Of a stretch of DNA of 64,000 bases, positions 25,328 to 34,176 are shown one piece after another. Within the stretch, counting starts at the first letter, position 1; each line of letters begins with the position of its first letter. The position numbers were made by a program, and so were the translations under genes. This DNA is from a virus: positions 1 through 64,000 of IMG/VR virus record IMGVR_UViG_3300028654_000384; one strand, given 5' to 3'. The notes beneath the pieces were generated by a model, which was given only the letters and a program-made list of their open reading frames with translations, was not told where the DNA came from and searched no databases.

Positions 25328-28300
25328 ATGCCTACCTCTGGAGATAACCTCAACACCGGGCCCGGTGGCTTTCCCATCGATGGCCAGACGTACACCTATG
25401 ACGTCGGCGTCCCCGATGCACAGGGAGGCAGCCAAGGGCCCCACAAGGCCACCATCGACGTCAGTGCCGGTTTCATCGATGCCGACGGCAAGCCCAAGGA
25501 CTTGTCGGCGCCGACGAAGGCCACGTTGGGCCAGTACTTGAGCAAGGCGACGCAAGGCAAAGAGGGATCGTCAACCGTCACTAACAAGTACCCCGTCGAC
25601 GCGGTCATCAGGACGCTGACGTTGAGCGACGGCAAGGGCTTTCCGGTGCAGCTCGAAAATCCTGTCAACAACGCGAATTCTTTCACAGGCGGCGACACTA
25701 CGGCGATCGCGGCGACCACGACGTCATATCCATCGATCTCATCGTTGATCAAGAAGGGCAAGTCGTCGACGCCGGGCATTGACGGCAATGATCTGTTATC
25801 AGGGGTACCCGGCACTGTCAACTACACTTCGCAACCCGGCAAATTGAGCGGCAACGGCAGCGCTAACCCGCAACCCATCGTCGGTCACAAGAAGACAGAC
25901 CAGGTCGTCAATTCCTATGTGTCGACGGTGTTATCGACCAATCGTTTTGCGTCGGCGGGCACCAATAACCAAGCGCCCTACACGACGACGGACGTCAACA
26001 CCCCCGATCCTGCATATCAACCGGCGTTGACACGACAGCACAAACTGGGTGCCTATGATCCGCTCGCACCGACAGTCACGACTGGGAGGCTGGCATCGAT
26101 TGGGCCATTGCTGACGATGCGCGCGGGTCTTGAATTGAACTCGACGGCGCCCGGCGCAGATCCCAACTCCGACAGCCTACAGGCCGGAGCACTACTACCA
26201 GGCCTTGCACAGTTGGGGGCCACGCGCGTCGATCAGCGCTTGTTGTTGGCCAGCGACATTCTAGCGACGTTGACGGACAATGAAGTACCCAATTCCGACG
26301 TCCTCAGCATCGGCGCGCAATCATGGGGCCAGCTCAATAACGTTGATGATCCATTCTCGGGCACTGACGCCCTGGGCATGACGGCGCTGTCAACGGCTCT
26401 CGTCGCGGGGCTCGTCCTGATCATTGACGGTCTATCGCTGTTGATCGGTGCGATTACACCTGGCACCCGTGCTCCGACACGAGACAATCGGGGTCGCTAT
26501 GCCGTCGGTGAGTACTTTGCCGGCACTAAGGCCGGGAACAAGGCGGCGGGAGGCAGTCTATTGGGAGCTATCAGCGCGGTGAGCTCGCTCAATTTGGGTG
26601 CACTAGTGGGCATTCAACCCACCAATTTTCCATTGAACCTAGCACTGCAGACGGGCACCAATGCGTTCTTCGGCCTGCCACAAGGCGGCAATGTCGCCAC
26701 ACAGTTGCTCGGGACGATCAAGTCATCTGCCGATAGTCCGGGTTTCAACGTTGTCATTGCGCGGGCCATCATTCGTGGTAGCGTCACCATCGCCGATGCA
26801 CTGGGTAGGATTGGGGGCAACGTGATGAATGACATCACTGCCATCCTATCGTTGATCGACAGCATCAGGTCGTCGAAGGTCATTGCTGCCATCAATGTCT
26901 TCTCGATCCTCGGCGACGCCATCCTGTCGCAACCCGCTGACTTTGTCGACGGTTCTTCGGCGGGCGGCAACAAGACGTCGGAGATGGACAGTTACGACAA
27001 CACGCTGACGAACGCTGCCAGCAAGAGTCGCCTGAAGGGTAGCTTGAAACTGGCGTGGGCGTCTAACACGGCGCCTGCCAACGTGCTGTTGCCCGCATCG
27101 ATCCTGGGTGCCAGTGCCGCCGTCAAGGGCTTAGGTCAATTCAGTCCCTACCTCGGCGTGCAAGTTGATTCTTATTCACGCGTGCAAGCCACCGTCGTCA
27201 CCAAGGACAATGGCGGTCGCATCGATCCTGCAACGGCGGCGGCATTCGAGACGGAACTCGATGCCGAGTACGTGCCCTTCTACTTTCACGACGTGCGAAC
27301 GAACGAGATGGTCAGCTTCCACGCCTTTTTGGCATCGCTGACCGATGACTTTGCGGCCGGTTTCGAAAAGTCGGAGGGTTTCGGTCGCGTTGAGCCCGTC
27401 AGGATCTACAAGTCGACTGAACGTAGGATCGGCATGTCGTTCTACATTGCGGCGACGTCGCTCAACGACTTTGATGAGATGTGGGTGAAGATCAATAAGC
27501 TCGTCACCCTTGTCTATCCACAGTACACACAAGGCCTGACAATGATGAGTGCCGATCAATCGTACTCCGTCACCCAACCCTTCAGTCAATTGGTCGGTGC
27601 CAGCCCATTGATCAGGATCAGGTTGGGCGACCTGTTGCGCAGCAACTACTCGCAGTTTGCGCTCGCCCGCCTCTTCGGCCTAGGCAACCAGGACTTCAAG
27701 GTCAATGGTTCGTCGTTCGTGGGAGATTCACTGTTCGATCAGAGCCAACTCGATCTGCTGAGCCTCGCTGTCGCGCAAGCCAAGCAGTTTCCCAACGGCG
27801 AAACCTACGTGCCCGCCGACGGCAGCTATCCATTGTTCGCCGACACGGGTAACATCCTGGGTCGGCTTGCGGCTAGCTTGCCCATTCCCAAAATTCCCGG
27901 CGTTAGCACCGGTCAGGGTCCATCCTACGCGCCGACGTTCCAACCACAGAAGATCGCCGTCGCCGGTACCATCATCATGGTAAAGGCTCTGGCACCCGTG
28001 CCGGGCAGTCCCGACATGTTGATCTGCGAGGTCGCGTACAATGATGATCCGCGGATTCGCGAGACCTTTGCACAGCAGCTCGCGCGCGCTGATGCTGCCT
28101 TCAATAATGACGACTTGCCCCTGCAGAAGGTCATCGGTGGCAAGTACGTCATTCCGGCCTATGTACTGCGACCCACTGACGCGACGATGGGTAATTTTGT
28201 CAGTGCCATCTCCGGGGGCGATCTGAACACCACGTTTGCGACTGACCTGACCGACTTCCTCAATCCGAACGACAGCGCAACGGGGTACAACGCTGTCGCC

Positions 28301-28546
28301 AAGTCGTTCAAGGACACGGGAGGTAAGGGACTCGCGGGGTTCATCGAGACGATGGCGTTTGATTGGTTGAACCAGACGACGTGGGAGACGAACTTGGGTT
28401 CGACGGCACCCAAACTGTGCAAGGTCACCATCGGCTTCGCCCCCATTCACGACATCAGCCCGGGCATTGACCACCTCGGGTTCAATAGAGCACCCATCTT
28501 TCCTGTCTCGAGCATGGGTCAACAGAACCAAACGAAGGCGCAGTGA
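25328..28546 (+). CDS. Large baseplate / tail structural protein
   Basis: A 1,072-residue protein. The C-terminal half carries a conserved-looking block: VPFYFHDVRTNEMVSFHAFL, a Tyr/Lys segment (VRIYKSTERRIGMSFYIAAT), FDEMWVKINKLVTLVYPQYT and LIRIRLGDLLRSNYSQFALA, a pattern I associate with baseplate proteins of large T4-like and marine myoviruses (tube-initiator or hub-like folds). The N-terminal 200 residues are Ser/Gly/Thr/Pro-rich and probably extended. It begins five bases after the previous gene and precedes the gp53-like gene. The exact T4 counterpart is uncertain. Confidence 0.65.
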   Translation: MPTSGDNLNTGPGGFPIDGQTYTYDVGVPDAQGGSQGPHKATIDVSAGFIDADGKPKDLSAPTKATLGQYLSKATQGKEGSSTVTNKYPVDAVIRTLTLSDGKGFPVQLENPVNNANSFTGGDTTAIAATTTSYPSISSLIKKGKSSTPGIDGNDLLSGVPGTVNYTSQPGKLSGNGSANPQPIVGHKKTDQVVNSYVSTVLSTNRFASAGTNNQAPYTTTDVNTPDPAYQPALTRQHKLGAYDPLAPTVTTGRLASIGPLLTMRAGLELNSTAPGADPNSDSLQAGALLPGLAQLGATRVDQRLLLASDILATLTDNEVPNSDVLSIGAQSWGQLNNVDDPFSGTDALGMTALSTALVAGLVLIIDGLSLLIGAITPGTRAPTRDNRGRYAVGEYFAGTKAGNKAAGGSLLGAISAVSSLNLGALVGIQPTNFPLNLALQTGTNAFFGLPQGGNVATQLLGTIKSSADSPGFNVVIARAIIRGSVTIADALGRIGGNVMNDITAILSLIDSIRSSKVIAAINVFSILGDAILSQPADFVDGSSAGGNKTSEMDSYDNTLTNAASKSRLKGSLKLAWASNTAPANVLLPASILGASAAVKGLGQFSPYLGVQVDSYSRVQATVVTKDNGGRIDPATAAAFETELDAEYVPFYFHDVRTNEMVSFHAFLASLTDDFAAGFEKSEGFGRVEPVRIYKSTERRIGMSFYIAATSLNDFDEMWVKINKLVTLVYPQYTQGLTMMSADQSYSVTQPFSQLVGASPLIRIRLGDLLRSNYSQFALARLFGLGNQDFKVNGSSFVGDSLFDQSQLDLLSLAVAQAKQFPNGETYVPADGSYPLFADTGNILGRLAASLPIPKIPGVSTGQGPSYAPTFQPQKIAVAGTIIMVKALAPVPGSPDMLICEVAYNDDPRIRETFAQQLARADAAFNNDDLPLQKVIGGKYVIPAYVLRPTDATMGNFVSAISGGDLNTTFATDLTDFLNPNDSATGYNAVAKSFKDTGGKGLAGFIETMAFDWLNQTTWETNLGSTAPKLCKVTIGFAPIHDISPGIDHLGFNRAPIFPVSSMGQQNQTKAQ

Positions 28547-28554
28547 GGTGATGC

Positions 28555-28848
28555 ATGTCGCTTAGCAGGTACAGTCGTACACCGGTGCTCGACTATGGAT
28601 CATCGTACGGCATGGGTCGTGCGCGCGTGGCGATCCAGAGCGCCATTGCTAGTGGGCAATTGACGACACGTCAGATGATCGTCCGCGGCGTTGAAAGGCT
28701 TGATACCATTGCGGGCGAGGTGTACGGCGACGCGCGGTATTGGTGGGTGGTGGCGGCCGCCTCAGGGATCGGATGGGGGCTGCAGGTGCCGCCGGGAACA
28801 ATCCTACAGATCCCATCACTTGCAGACGTGGCGAGCTTGGTCGGTTAA
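28555..28848 (+). CDS. LysM-like baseplate wedge protein (gp53-like)
   Basis: A 97-residue protein with a GAGGTG ribosome-binding site. Residues 42-90 form a LysM-like unit: VERLDTIAGEVYGDARYWWV, then the ASGIGWGLQVPPGTILQIP stretch, which matches the pattern of gp53/LysM baseplate proteins of myoviruses (domain needed to bind wedges, not peptidoglycan). It lies between two large baseplate genes with short spacing. The family is fairly secure; its precise position in the wedge is inferred. Confidence 0.78.
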   Translation: MSLSRYSRTPVLDYGSSYGMGRARVAIQSAIASGQLTTRQMIVRGVERLDTIAGEVYGDARYWWVVAAASGIGWGLQVPPGTILQIPSLADVASLVG

Positions 28849-28850
28849 TC

Positions 28851-31772
28851 ATGCCCGGCGACTTCTCGACACTCGACCAGATTTTTCAGATGGTGACGCC
28901 CGGTGACCTGGGTGGAGGCCAGGACTTCGTCTTTGGCGGGCCCTTGAACAAGGTTGATAGCACCATTGTTCAGATGCAGAAGATCCTCGAAAACGACGGC
29001 CGCGGCGTCTATAACACTGCCGACCTCATCAACAAGTTCAAGGCGTTGTCGACATCACCCAATGGTGGTCAAGGCGTTGACCTATCGACGTACCTCGCGG
29101 TGTACAGTACCCAAGGCTTCGTCGATTCACTGGGTCCCAACGTCGCCCTGTCAAAGAAATACACCGGTGCTGATGGTGCCACACGTGACCTCAGCGGTAA
29201 TGGCATGCAGGAGATCGTGGGCAAGGACTACGCACTGTCGGTGGCGTCGAAGGGCCCGTCTGACATTGCCATCGTCATGAGCAAGACGCCGTTCTTCAAC
29301 CCGACGACGCGTAACACCAAGAAAGCAGAGATCTTCCTCAACTCGATGCCGTCGACGGTGCTGTCGCAGCTGGTTCCCTACATGCAGGTCGAATTTCAGA
29401 CGACGCGTAGCCCATCGCCCTTCCTACAGACAGCGGGCCAGCTCAAGTTCCTGTTGGGTGCCGTCGACAAGGCGACGACGTTGGCCGAGGGCCCGAACAA
29501 GGTACTGGTCGAAGGACACCAGATCACCGCCAATGGCTCCGAGCTCGATTACGCCGGCATGGAGCTGTTCACCAGCCCGCAGACGTTGGTCAACCCGCAG
29601 CCCAATCGCGTGGTGCAGGGTTCAGGTGGGCGCTATGCTGACGTCATCGATCCGTTCAGGCCCTTTGCTTCACTGGAGCACGTGTCGATCGTGTCCGTGC
29701 CTGCTGTCGGCATGTTCTCGTACAAGAAGGCGACGATGACGATCAAAGTCCACGATCGGTCGAGGTTGGCCGAGATCAGTGACCTGATCAGGCCCCGCGT
29801 CTACACCGGGGTGACGGTGTGGATGACCTATGGTTGGCGCGCGCCGGTTCGTTCAGGCGTTGCCGATGCTACGTACTTCGACTATGTCAACAACAACCTG
29901 CTGATGCGTGAAGCCTACGGCATCGTCAATTCGAACTTCTCATTCGACAACGTGGGCCAAGTGACGATCACCCTGGAGCTGTTCACCAAGGGCATTGACG
30001 AGATGCGTCAGGCCAAGATCTCCGACAACAAGAACGACATGGCCTTCAGGACTGACGAGATCAAGCGCTTGACCGAACAGATTTCGGAATACCGTCAACG
30101 GTTGAAGCTCGATCCTCCCGAGGGCCTCAATAAGGAGATCAGGACCTTTCAGATCCTCGATGCCGCCGAAGCGGGTTCGTTCCCCGATCTCAACGCCAAC
30201 GACGTCGCCAAATCGATCGACGCGCTACAACAGGCATTGAACAAGACGGCCAACATCGATCAAGCGGCCCTACGTGGCCTCATCACGGGCCTGAAGAAGC
30301 TGTACACGCCGGCCAACAACGACAAGACCAAGTTCAACTTTCAAGTCGCCTACCAGACGCGGGTGACGCAGACGATCAGCACCATGTTTCAAGAGGTCCA
30401 GACGGGTCCCGATCCCTTCTTGCCCATCCTCGCCAAAGGTAAGGCCGTCAATGTGGAGTTGGCCAAGTTGATCGATCAGTACAACTCGCCCGCCAAGACG
30501 CAAGTGGCGTCGTTCAAGAAGAAGGCGGTGTCGTTCGGCAAGTTGTTCAGCGTCTTTGCCCTCCGAGCCATCACCAGCATGAACATCTTCGATGAGGTGC
30601 AGGTCTTCTTCTACAACCTCAATGAACAGTGTGGCCCGGTCAGCCAACACAGCATCGCCGAGTTTCCGATCGACATGGCGCAGTTTCTCGATCAATACCG
30701 CGAGCTCGTCGTGTCCCGCGGCGGTGAGCGCATCACCCTCGAGGACTTCCTACAGTTGGCGATCAACGCACAGTTCCTCGACAATCGGGCCATTGGCTAC
30801 GGCCTGCGCCAGTACTACTTGCCCTACGACCCGAAGAACAAGGACCCACAGGTCAAGAAGGATCAGGAGGCCAACTTCGAGAATGTGTTGTCGAAGTACA
30901 CTGCGCAGTACGGGCCCTTCAAGAAGCCCGTCATTGAGATGTACGTCGAGGTGGCTCACGAGAAGTCGAGTGAGGTGGGTGACAGCGACGTGCTGCAACT
31001 GTTGAACTACTCGGCGAAGGATGCCACGACCCTCAACGTCAATGACATCAAGGGCAAGCAGGCGCGCAAGATCATGCGGCTCCACGTCTACGACAAGCAG
31101 ACCAACGCCTACCGCGCCGCGGGCCAACTGCTGAAGAATGAGAGCAACACGGGCTTCATCTCGGTGCCGTCGTCGGACTATGCCAAACAGTTCGTCAGTG
31201 ACACACAGATGGCCGATGGGTTCTGGCAGAACGCCGTCAATGCGCAGATCCAACAGGACGCGACGCGGGGTGCTGTCAAGTTGATCGACATCAAGAGCAA
31301 TCAACAGATCAAGAACGTGGTGTCAAAGCTGGTGCCAACGATTCGCTTCGGCGCCAACGGGACGACGATCACCGTGGCCAGCCTGGCATCGAAGGCAGAC
31401 CCGCTGTTGTCGACAGTGCAGATGGTCCGCAGCATGACGGTCAAGAACAATGCGTCGCCTGCGGGGTCGGGTGAGGGTGGCATTCCACTCCGCGTCATCC
31501 CGGCGCAATTGACGCTGACGACGTTGGGCAACCCCCTCGTGTGCATGGCACAGATGTATTTCTGTGATTTTGGTACTGGGACGACGCTAGATTCGTTGTA
31601 CACCGTCACTGGGCTGACGCACACTTTCTCACCGGGAAAGTTCGAGACGCAGTGGAACTTCTGTTATTCTGATGGTTATGGCGTCTGGGAGGGAGCACCA
31701 AACGTGATGAAGGTCATCACTTCGTTCCCACCTGACATCTCGAGCCCGACGAACGGTGCGAAGCAGTCCTGA
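28851..31772 (+). CDS. Large baseplate hub-like protein
   Basis: A 973-residue protein. The start is the ATG at 28851, two bases after the preceding stop. A central domain has the strand-rich pattern GMFSYKKATMTIKVHDRSRL, then ISDLIRPRVYTGVTVWMTYG with W and G positions typical of hub proteins (compare T4 gp27). The middle and C-terminal parts are helical, with a long region ending in strands ICMAQMYFCDFGTG-like and VTGLTHTFSPGKFETQWNF. It closes the tail module; the replication genes follow at once. Hub identity is inferred from order and domain feel. Confidence 0.6.
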   Translation: MPGDFSTLDQIFQMVTPGDLGGGQDFVFGGPLNKVDSTIVQMQKILENDGRGVYNTADLINKFKALSTSPNGGQGVDLSTYLAVYSTQGFVDSLGPNVALSKKYTGADGATRDLSGNGMQEIVGKDYALSVASKGPSDIAIVMSKTPFFNPTTRNTKKAEIFLNSMPSTVLSQLVPYMQVEFQTTRSPSPFLQTAGQLKFLLGAVDKATTLAEGPNKVLVEGHQITANGSELDYAGMELFTSPQTLVNPQPNRVVQGSGGRYADVIDPFRPFASLEHVSIVSVPAVGMFSYKKATMTIKVHDRSRLAEISDLIRPRVYTGVTVWMTYGWRAPVRSGVADATYFDYVNNNLLMREAYGIVNSNFSFDNVGQVTITLELFTKGIDEMRQAKISDNKNDMAFRTDEIKRLTEQISEYRQRLKLDPPEGLNKEIRTFQILDAAEAGSFPDLNANDVAKSIDALQQALNKTANIDQAALRGLITGLKKLYTPANNDKTKFNFQVAYQTRVTQTISTMFQEVQTGPDPFLPILAKGKAVNVELAKLIDQYNSPAKTQVASFKKKAVSFGKLFSVFALRAITSMNIFDEVQVFFYNLNEQCGPVSQHSIAEFPIDMAQFLDQYRELVVSRGGERITLEDFLQLAINAQFLDNRAIGYGLRQYYLPYDPKNKDPQVKKDQEANFENVLSKYTAQYGPFKKPVIEMYVEVAHEKSSEVGDSDVLQLLNYSAKDATTLNVNDIKGKQARKIMRLHVYDKQTNAYRAAGQLLKNESNTGFISVPSSDYAKQFVSDTQMADGFWQNAVNAQIQQDATRGAVKLIDIKSNQQIKNVVSKLVPTIRFGANGTTITVASLASKADPLLSTVQMVRSMTVKNNASPAGSGEGGIPLRVIPAQLTLTTLGNPLVCMAQMYFCDFGTGTTLDSLYTVTGLTHTFSPGKFETQWNFCYSDGYGVWEGAPNVMKVITSFPPDISSPTNGAKQS

Positions 31773-31774
31773 CA

Positions 31775-31803
31775 TGTAGTTCGTCACCTCTGCGGTGTAC
31801 GTT
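31775..31803 (+). promoter_or_regulatory. Promoter TGTAGT-17-TACGTT, leaderless
   Basis: TACGTT begins exactly 12 bases before the GTG at 31810 of the polymerase gene. It marks the switch from the tail module to the replication module. Confidence 0.5.
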
Positions 31804-31809
31804 GGTTTG

Positions 31810-33009
31810 GTGCATCGCTTTTGCCTAGACGCCGCGCTCCTCGGCACCGACAAGCACCTGCTCGTCGACGGTGAGAGCGCATCGTGGTCACCCGTCGTTC
31901 CACCGAAGGTGTTCCACTGCACCGGCCACGTGAAGTCCACCAGCGAGCAGTGCCTCGACACCGTCGCCAAGTTGGCAGGCCTCGAGCTGCCCTTCGCGCC
32001 GCCGCCACGCTTCGTGCAGGCGATGTCAGCGTTGTCGGGCTCAATCACCGGTGATGTGCCGTGGCAGCAGGTGATGCCCGCCGCCGCCCACCAAGACTTC
32101 ATCAGGTGCCTCGTCAATGCGACCAGGGTTGTCATGCAATCGGCCCTCGTCGATTATTTTGAGGGCATTTGGGTGCCAGGTAGTGTTGTTGTGGCTTCGC
32201 TCGCTCGCGCATCCATCGACGTGACCAAGTGGCAGGAGTTAGTCGCCGTGGGATTGGGCAACGTGCCCGCGTTGAAGTCGTTTCAACCTGATGCTGACGG
32301 CTTCGCACGCGCAGTCATCTACGATCGGTTCGCGACGCTGACGGGACGCCTGACGGTGACAGCGGGCCCACAGATCTTGACGTTGAAGCGGGAACACCGG
32401 TGCATCCTCAGGTCGCGCCATGGCGATGCCGGGACGATCGTCGCCCTCGACTTTGCGGCCCTCGAGGCCCGAGTGTTGCTGTACGAGTTCGGCCGCAGCT
32501 GCGATGAACCTGACCTGTACGGGGCGCTGGCACGCGAATTGGGCCACGATCGCAAGGCGATCAAGGGTGCTGTCATCTGTGAGCTGTACGGCAGCAGCAA
32601 GTACGCATTGGGCAAGCACTTGGGCATCGAAGGCAAGGAGCTCAATCACTTCGTCAAGCGCGTCAAGGCCTACTTTAGGACCAGCGAGCTGCTGGCGCGG
32701 ATCAAGGCACAGTTCGTGGCGACGGGCTTCATCACCAATCGCTACGGCCGACCCATCAAGGTCGATGAACCTCTCGATCACGTGCTGGTCAATCACTATG
32801 CACAGTCCACCGGCGTTGACGTGACGATGTTGGGCTTTCACCAAGTCATCCAACGTTTGCCGCCGAGGACGAAGCCGATCTTCCTGCTTCACGACTCGAT
32901 CCTGCTCGACGTGCACAATGATGACTTGGCCGAAGTGCAGAAGATCGACAACGTGCGTGTCAAGGGCTATGTTCAGAAGTTTCCGTTGAGGATGGAGAAG
33001 ATTGCATGA
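31810..33009 (+). CDS. Miniature family A DNA polymerase (no exonuclease domain)
   Basis: A 399-residue protein. The GTG at 31810 is chosen because the promoter predicts transcription from that base; an in-frame GTG at 31795 would add five residues. Palm and fingers motifs are present: GRLTV near 180, motif A VALDFAALEARV (Asp214, Glu219), motif B RKAIKGAVICELYG (Arg248, Lys252, Tyr260) and motif C LLHDSILLDV (His361, Asp362). The usual HDE of motif C reads HDS. There is no 3'-5' or 5'-3' exonuclease domain and little thumb, so it is far shorter than Pol I (928) or T7 gp5 (704). It may be a repair or primer-processing polymerase, or depend on partners for processivity. Confidence 0.85.
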   Translation: MHRFCLDAALLGTDKHLLVDGESASWSPVVPPKVFHCTGHVKSTSEQCLDTVAKLAGLELPFAPPPRFVQAMSALSGSITGDVPWQQVMPAAAHQDFIRCLVNATRVVMQSALVDYFEGIWVPGSVVVASLARASIDVTKWQELVAVGLGNVPALKSFQPDADGFARAVIYDRFATLTGRLTVTAGPQILTLKREHRCILRSRHGDAGTIVALDFAALEARVLLYEFGRSCDEPDLYGALARELGHDRKAIKGAVICELYGSSKYALGKHLGIEGKELNHFVKRVKAYFRTSELLARIKAQFVATGFITNRYGRPIKVDEPLDHVLVNHYAQSTGVDVTMLGFHQVIQRLPPRTKPIFLLHDSILLDVHNDDLAEVQKIDNVRVKGYVQKFPLRMEKIA

Positions 33010-33254
33010 TGACCCCGGGCACCGTCATCGAGTGGCGCTATGTGTCGAGCGCCAGGCGCGTACGCGGCGGCACAATGATGCTGGTCGACTTCGGTCCCGA
33101 CGTGTTGATCGGTGGCTTTCACCTGCTGATCGGCTTCGTCGACGACGTGATGACGTGGATGCCCTTGGGCCGTGCCAAGTTGTACCAAGTCAGGATCGCC
33201 ACCCAACGCCTCGTCTATCCGTGTGAGGCAGTGATGCTGATGGGGCACACGTGA
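33006..33254 (+). CDS. Small PGDLIEW-family protein (divergent copy)
   Basis: An 82-residue protein overlapping the polymerase stop (ATGATGA). It begins MMTPGTVIEWRYV and contains GGFHLLIGFVDDVMTWMPLG, matching the layout of its neighbour at 33251 (PGDLIEW ... GGVHLLIS ... LTWLPLG). A compact five-strand barrel (SH3/KOW-like) is plausible from the Gly and Trp positions. Its function is unknown; it is an apparent tandem duplicate. Confidence 0.6.
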   Translation: MMTPGTVIEWRYVSSARRVRGGTMMLVDFGPDVLIGGFHLLIGFVDDVMTWMPLGRAKLYQVRIATQRLVYPCEAVMLMGHT

Positions 33255-33514
33255 AACCGGGTGACCTGATCGAGTGGGTGTATGAACCCGAGAATGTACT
33301 TGTGCGCGCCAATGAACACATGTGGTCGTCGATGATGAAAGCCTGGGTCCACATCGGAGGTGTCCACTTGCTTATCTCTCGCGCCGAAGGCACCCTGACG
33401 TGGTTGCCCCTCGGTGCATTTGACAAGGGGTTGCTCCGCGCGCGCGCGGATGATACATGGCGACAGCGTTCGCAAACCACTAGGACCGCGGTTGCTCCAC
33501 GTAGCGTCGAATGA
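33251..33514 (+). CDS. Small PGDLIEW-family protein
   Basis: An 87-residue protein with a GTG start overlapping the preceding stop. N-terminus MKPGDLIEWVYEPENV, then HMWSSMMKAWVHIGGVHLLI, LTWLPLGAF and GLLRARADDTW. It is very similar to the protein at 54933 (MKPGDLIEWFYK ... LWSSIEQRYVPIGGTHLLV ... LTFLTLG ... GLLRAHEDDL), and the similarity extends to the DNA (GGGGTTGCTCCGCGCGC in both). A small beta barrel is the likely fold. No catalytic motif is seen. Confidence 0.6.
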   Translation: MKPGDLIEWVYEPENVLVRANEHMWSSMMKAWVHIGGVHLLISRAEGTLTWLPLGAFDKGLLRARADDTWRQRSQTTRTAVAPRSVE

Positions 33515-33520
33515 TGGCGC

Positions 33521-33549
33521 CTGAACACTGTGCCCGGTGATGATAAGAT
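33521..33549 (+). promoter_or_regulatory. Promoter CTGAAC-17-TAAGAT, leaderless
   Basis: TAAGAT begins exactly 12 bases before the ATG at 33556. This is one of the best matches to the consensus in the window. Confidence 0.7.
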
Positions 33550-33555
33550 CAACCC

Positions 33556-34176
33556 ATGTCGTTGACACCTGAGCAGATTGAGCAGAACTGGCTACGCTTT
33601 CGGACGTTGTGTGGCAAGTTGGGTGAGCGCTCACCCGCGGTGATGCGGATGGTCGATGAGCTCGATGAGCGGCTGTGCCTGTGCCCGGCGTCGTCGAAGA
33701 GGGATTTCCACCACGCATTCCCAGGAGGTTTAATTTCGCACTCATTACGCGTATTGAACAATTTGGTCATTCTCAATAATTCATATGGATGGAATTTGCC
33801 TAAGGACAGCATGATTATCGCCGCATTGTTTCACGACATCGGAAAATGTGGGCTACCAGGCACTGATGCGGTGAATGACTTTTATACACCTCAAACAGAC
33901 GGCTGGCGTGTTGAAAAAATGGGTGAGGAGTACAAGTACAACAACGATCTAGCCTATATGACGACGCCTGATCGAAGTATGTTTATGATGCAACACTACG
34001 GTATTCAACTCTCTATTGATGAATATTTGTCAATCAAATTAAATGATGGCTTTATCGTGCCTGAAAACAAGTCATATGGATTGAAGATTTCTCCACTGGT
34101 CTATGGGACGATGACAGCAGATTATGTCAGTACAATGGAAGAAAAACACGTAGCATATTGGCCGTCTGAACAATGA
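33556..34176 (+). CDS. HD-domain phosphohydrolase
   Basis: A 206-residue protein. The metal-binding HD signature is visible: FHHAFPGGLISHSLRV (first His pair) and ALFHDIGKCG (His-Asp), with a later Asp near YVSTMEE. HD enzymes hydrolyse nucleotides or signalling phosphates; in phages they often act in nucleotide metabolism. The first 170 bases are GC-rich like the neighbours, then from about 33728 the gene turns AT-rich and stays so through the homing endonuclease that follows. That is what a co-conversion tract from a homing event would leave. It overlaps the endonuclease by ATGA. Confidence 0.82.
   Translation: MSLTPEQIEQNWLRFRTLCGKLGERSPAVMRMVDELDERLCLCPASSKRDFHHAFPGGLISHSLRVLNNLVILNNSYGWNLPKDSMIIAALFHDIGKCGLPGTDAVNDFYTPQTDGWRVEKMGEEYKYNNDLAYMTTPDRSMFMMQHYGIQLSIDEYLSIKLNDGFIVPENKSYGLKISPLVYGTMTADYVSTMEEKHVAYWPSEQ

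Noticed and set aside
28740-28850. N-terminal extension of the hub-like protein
   Set aside because: It overlaps the LysM/gp53-like gene in a different frame; the ATG at 28851, two bases after the preceding stop, is more credible.
33436-33450. Alternating CG run as a functional Z-DNA element
   Set aside because: Short and inside a coding frame conserved in the paralogue at 54933; simplest as codons for Arg/Ala.
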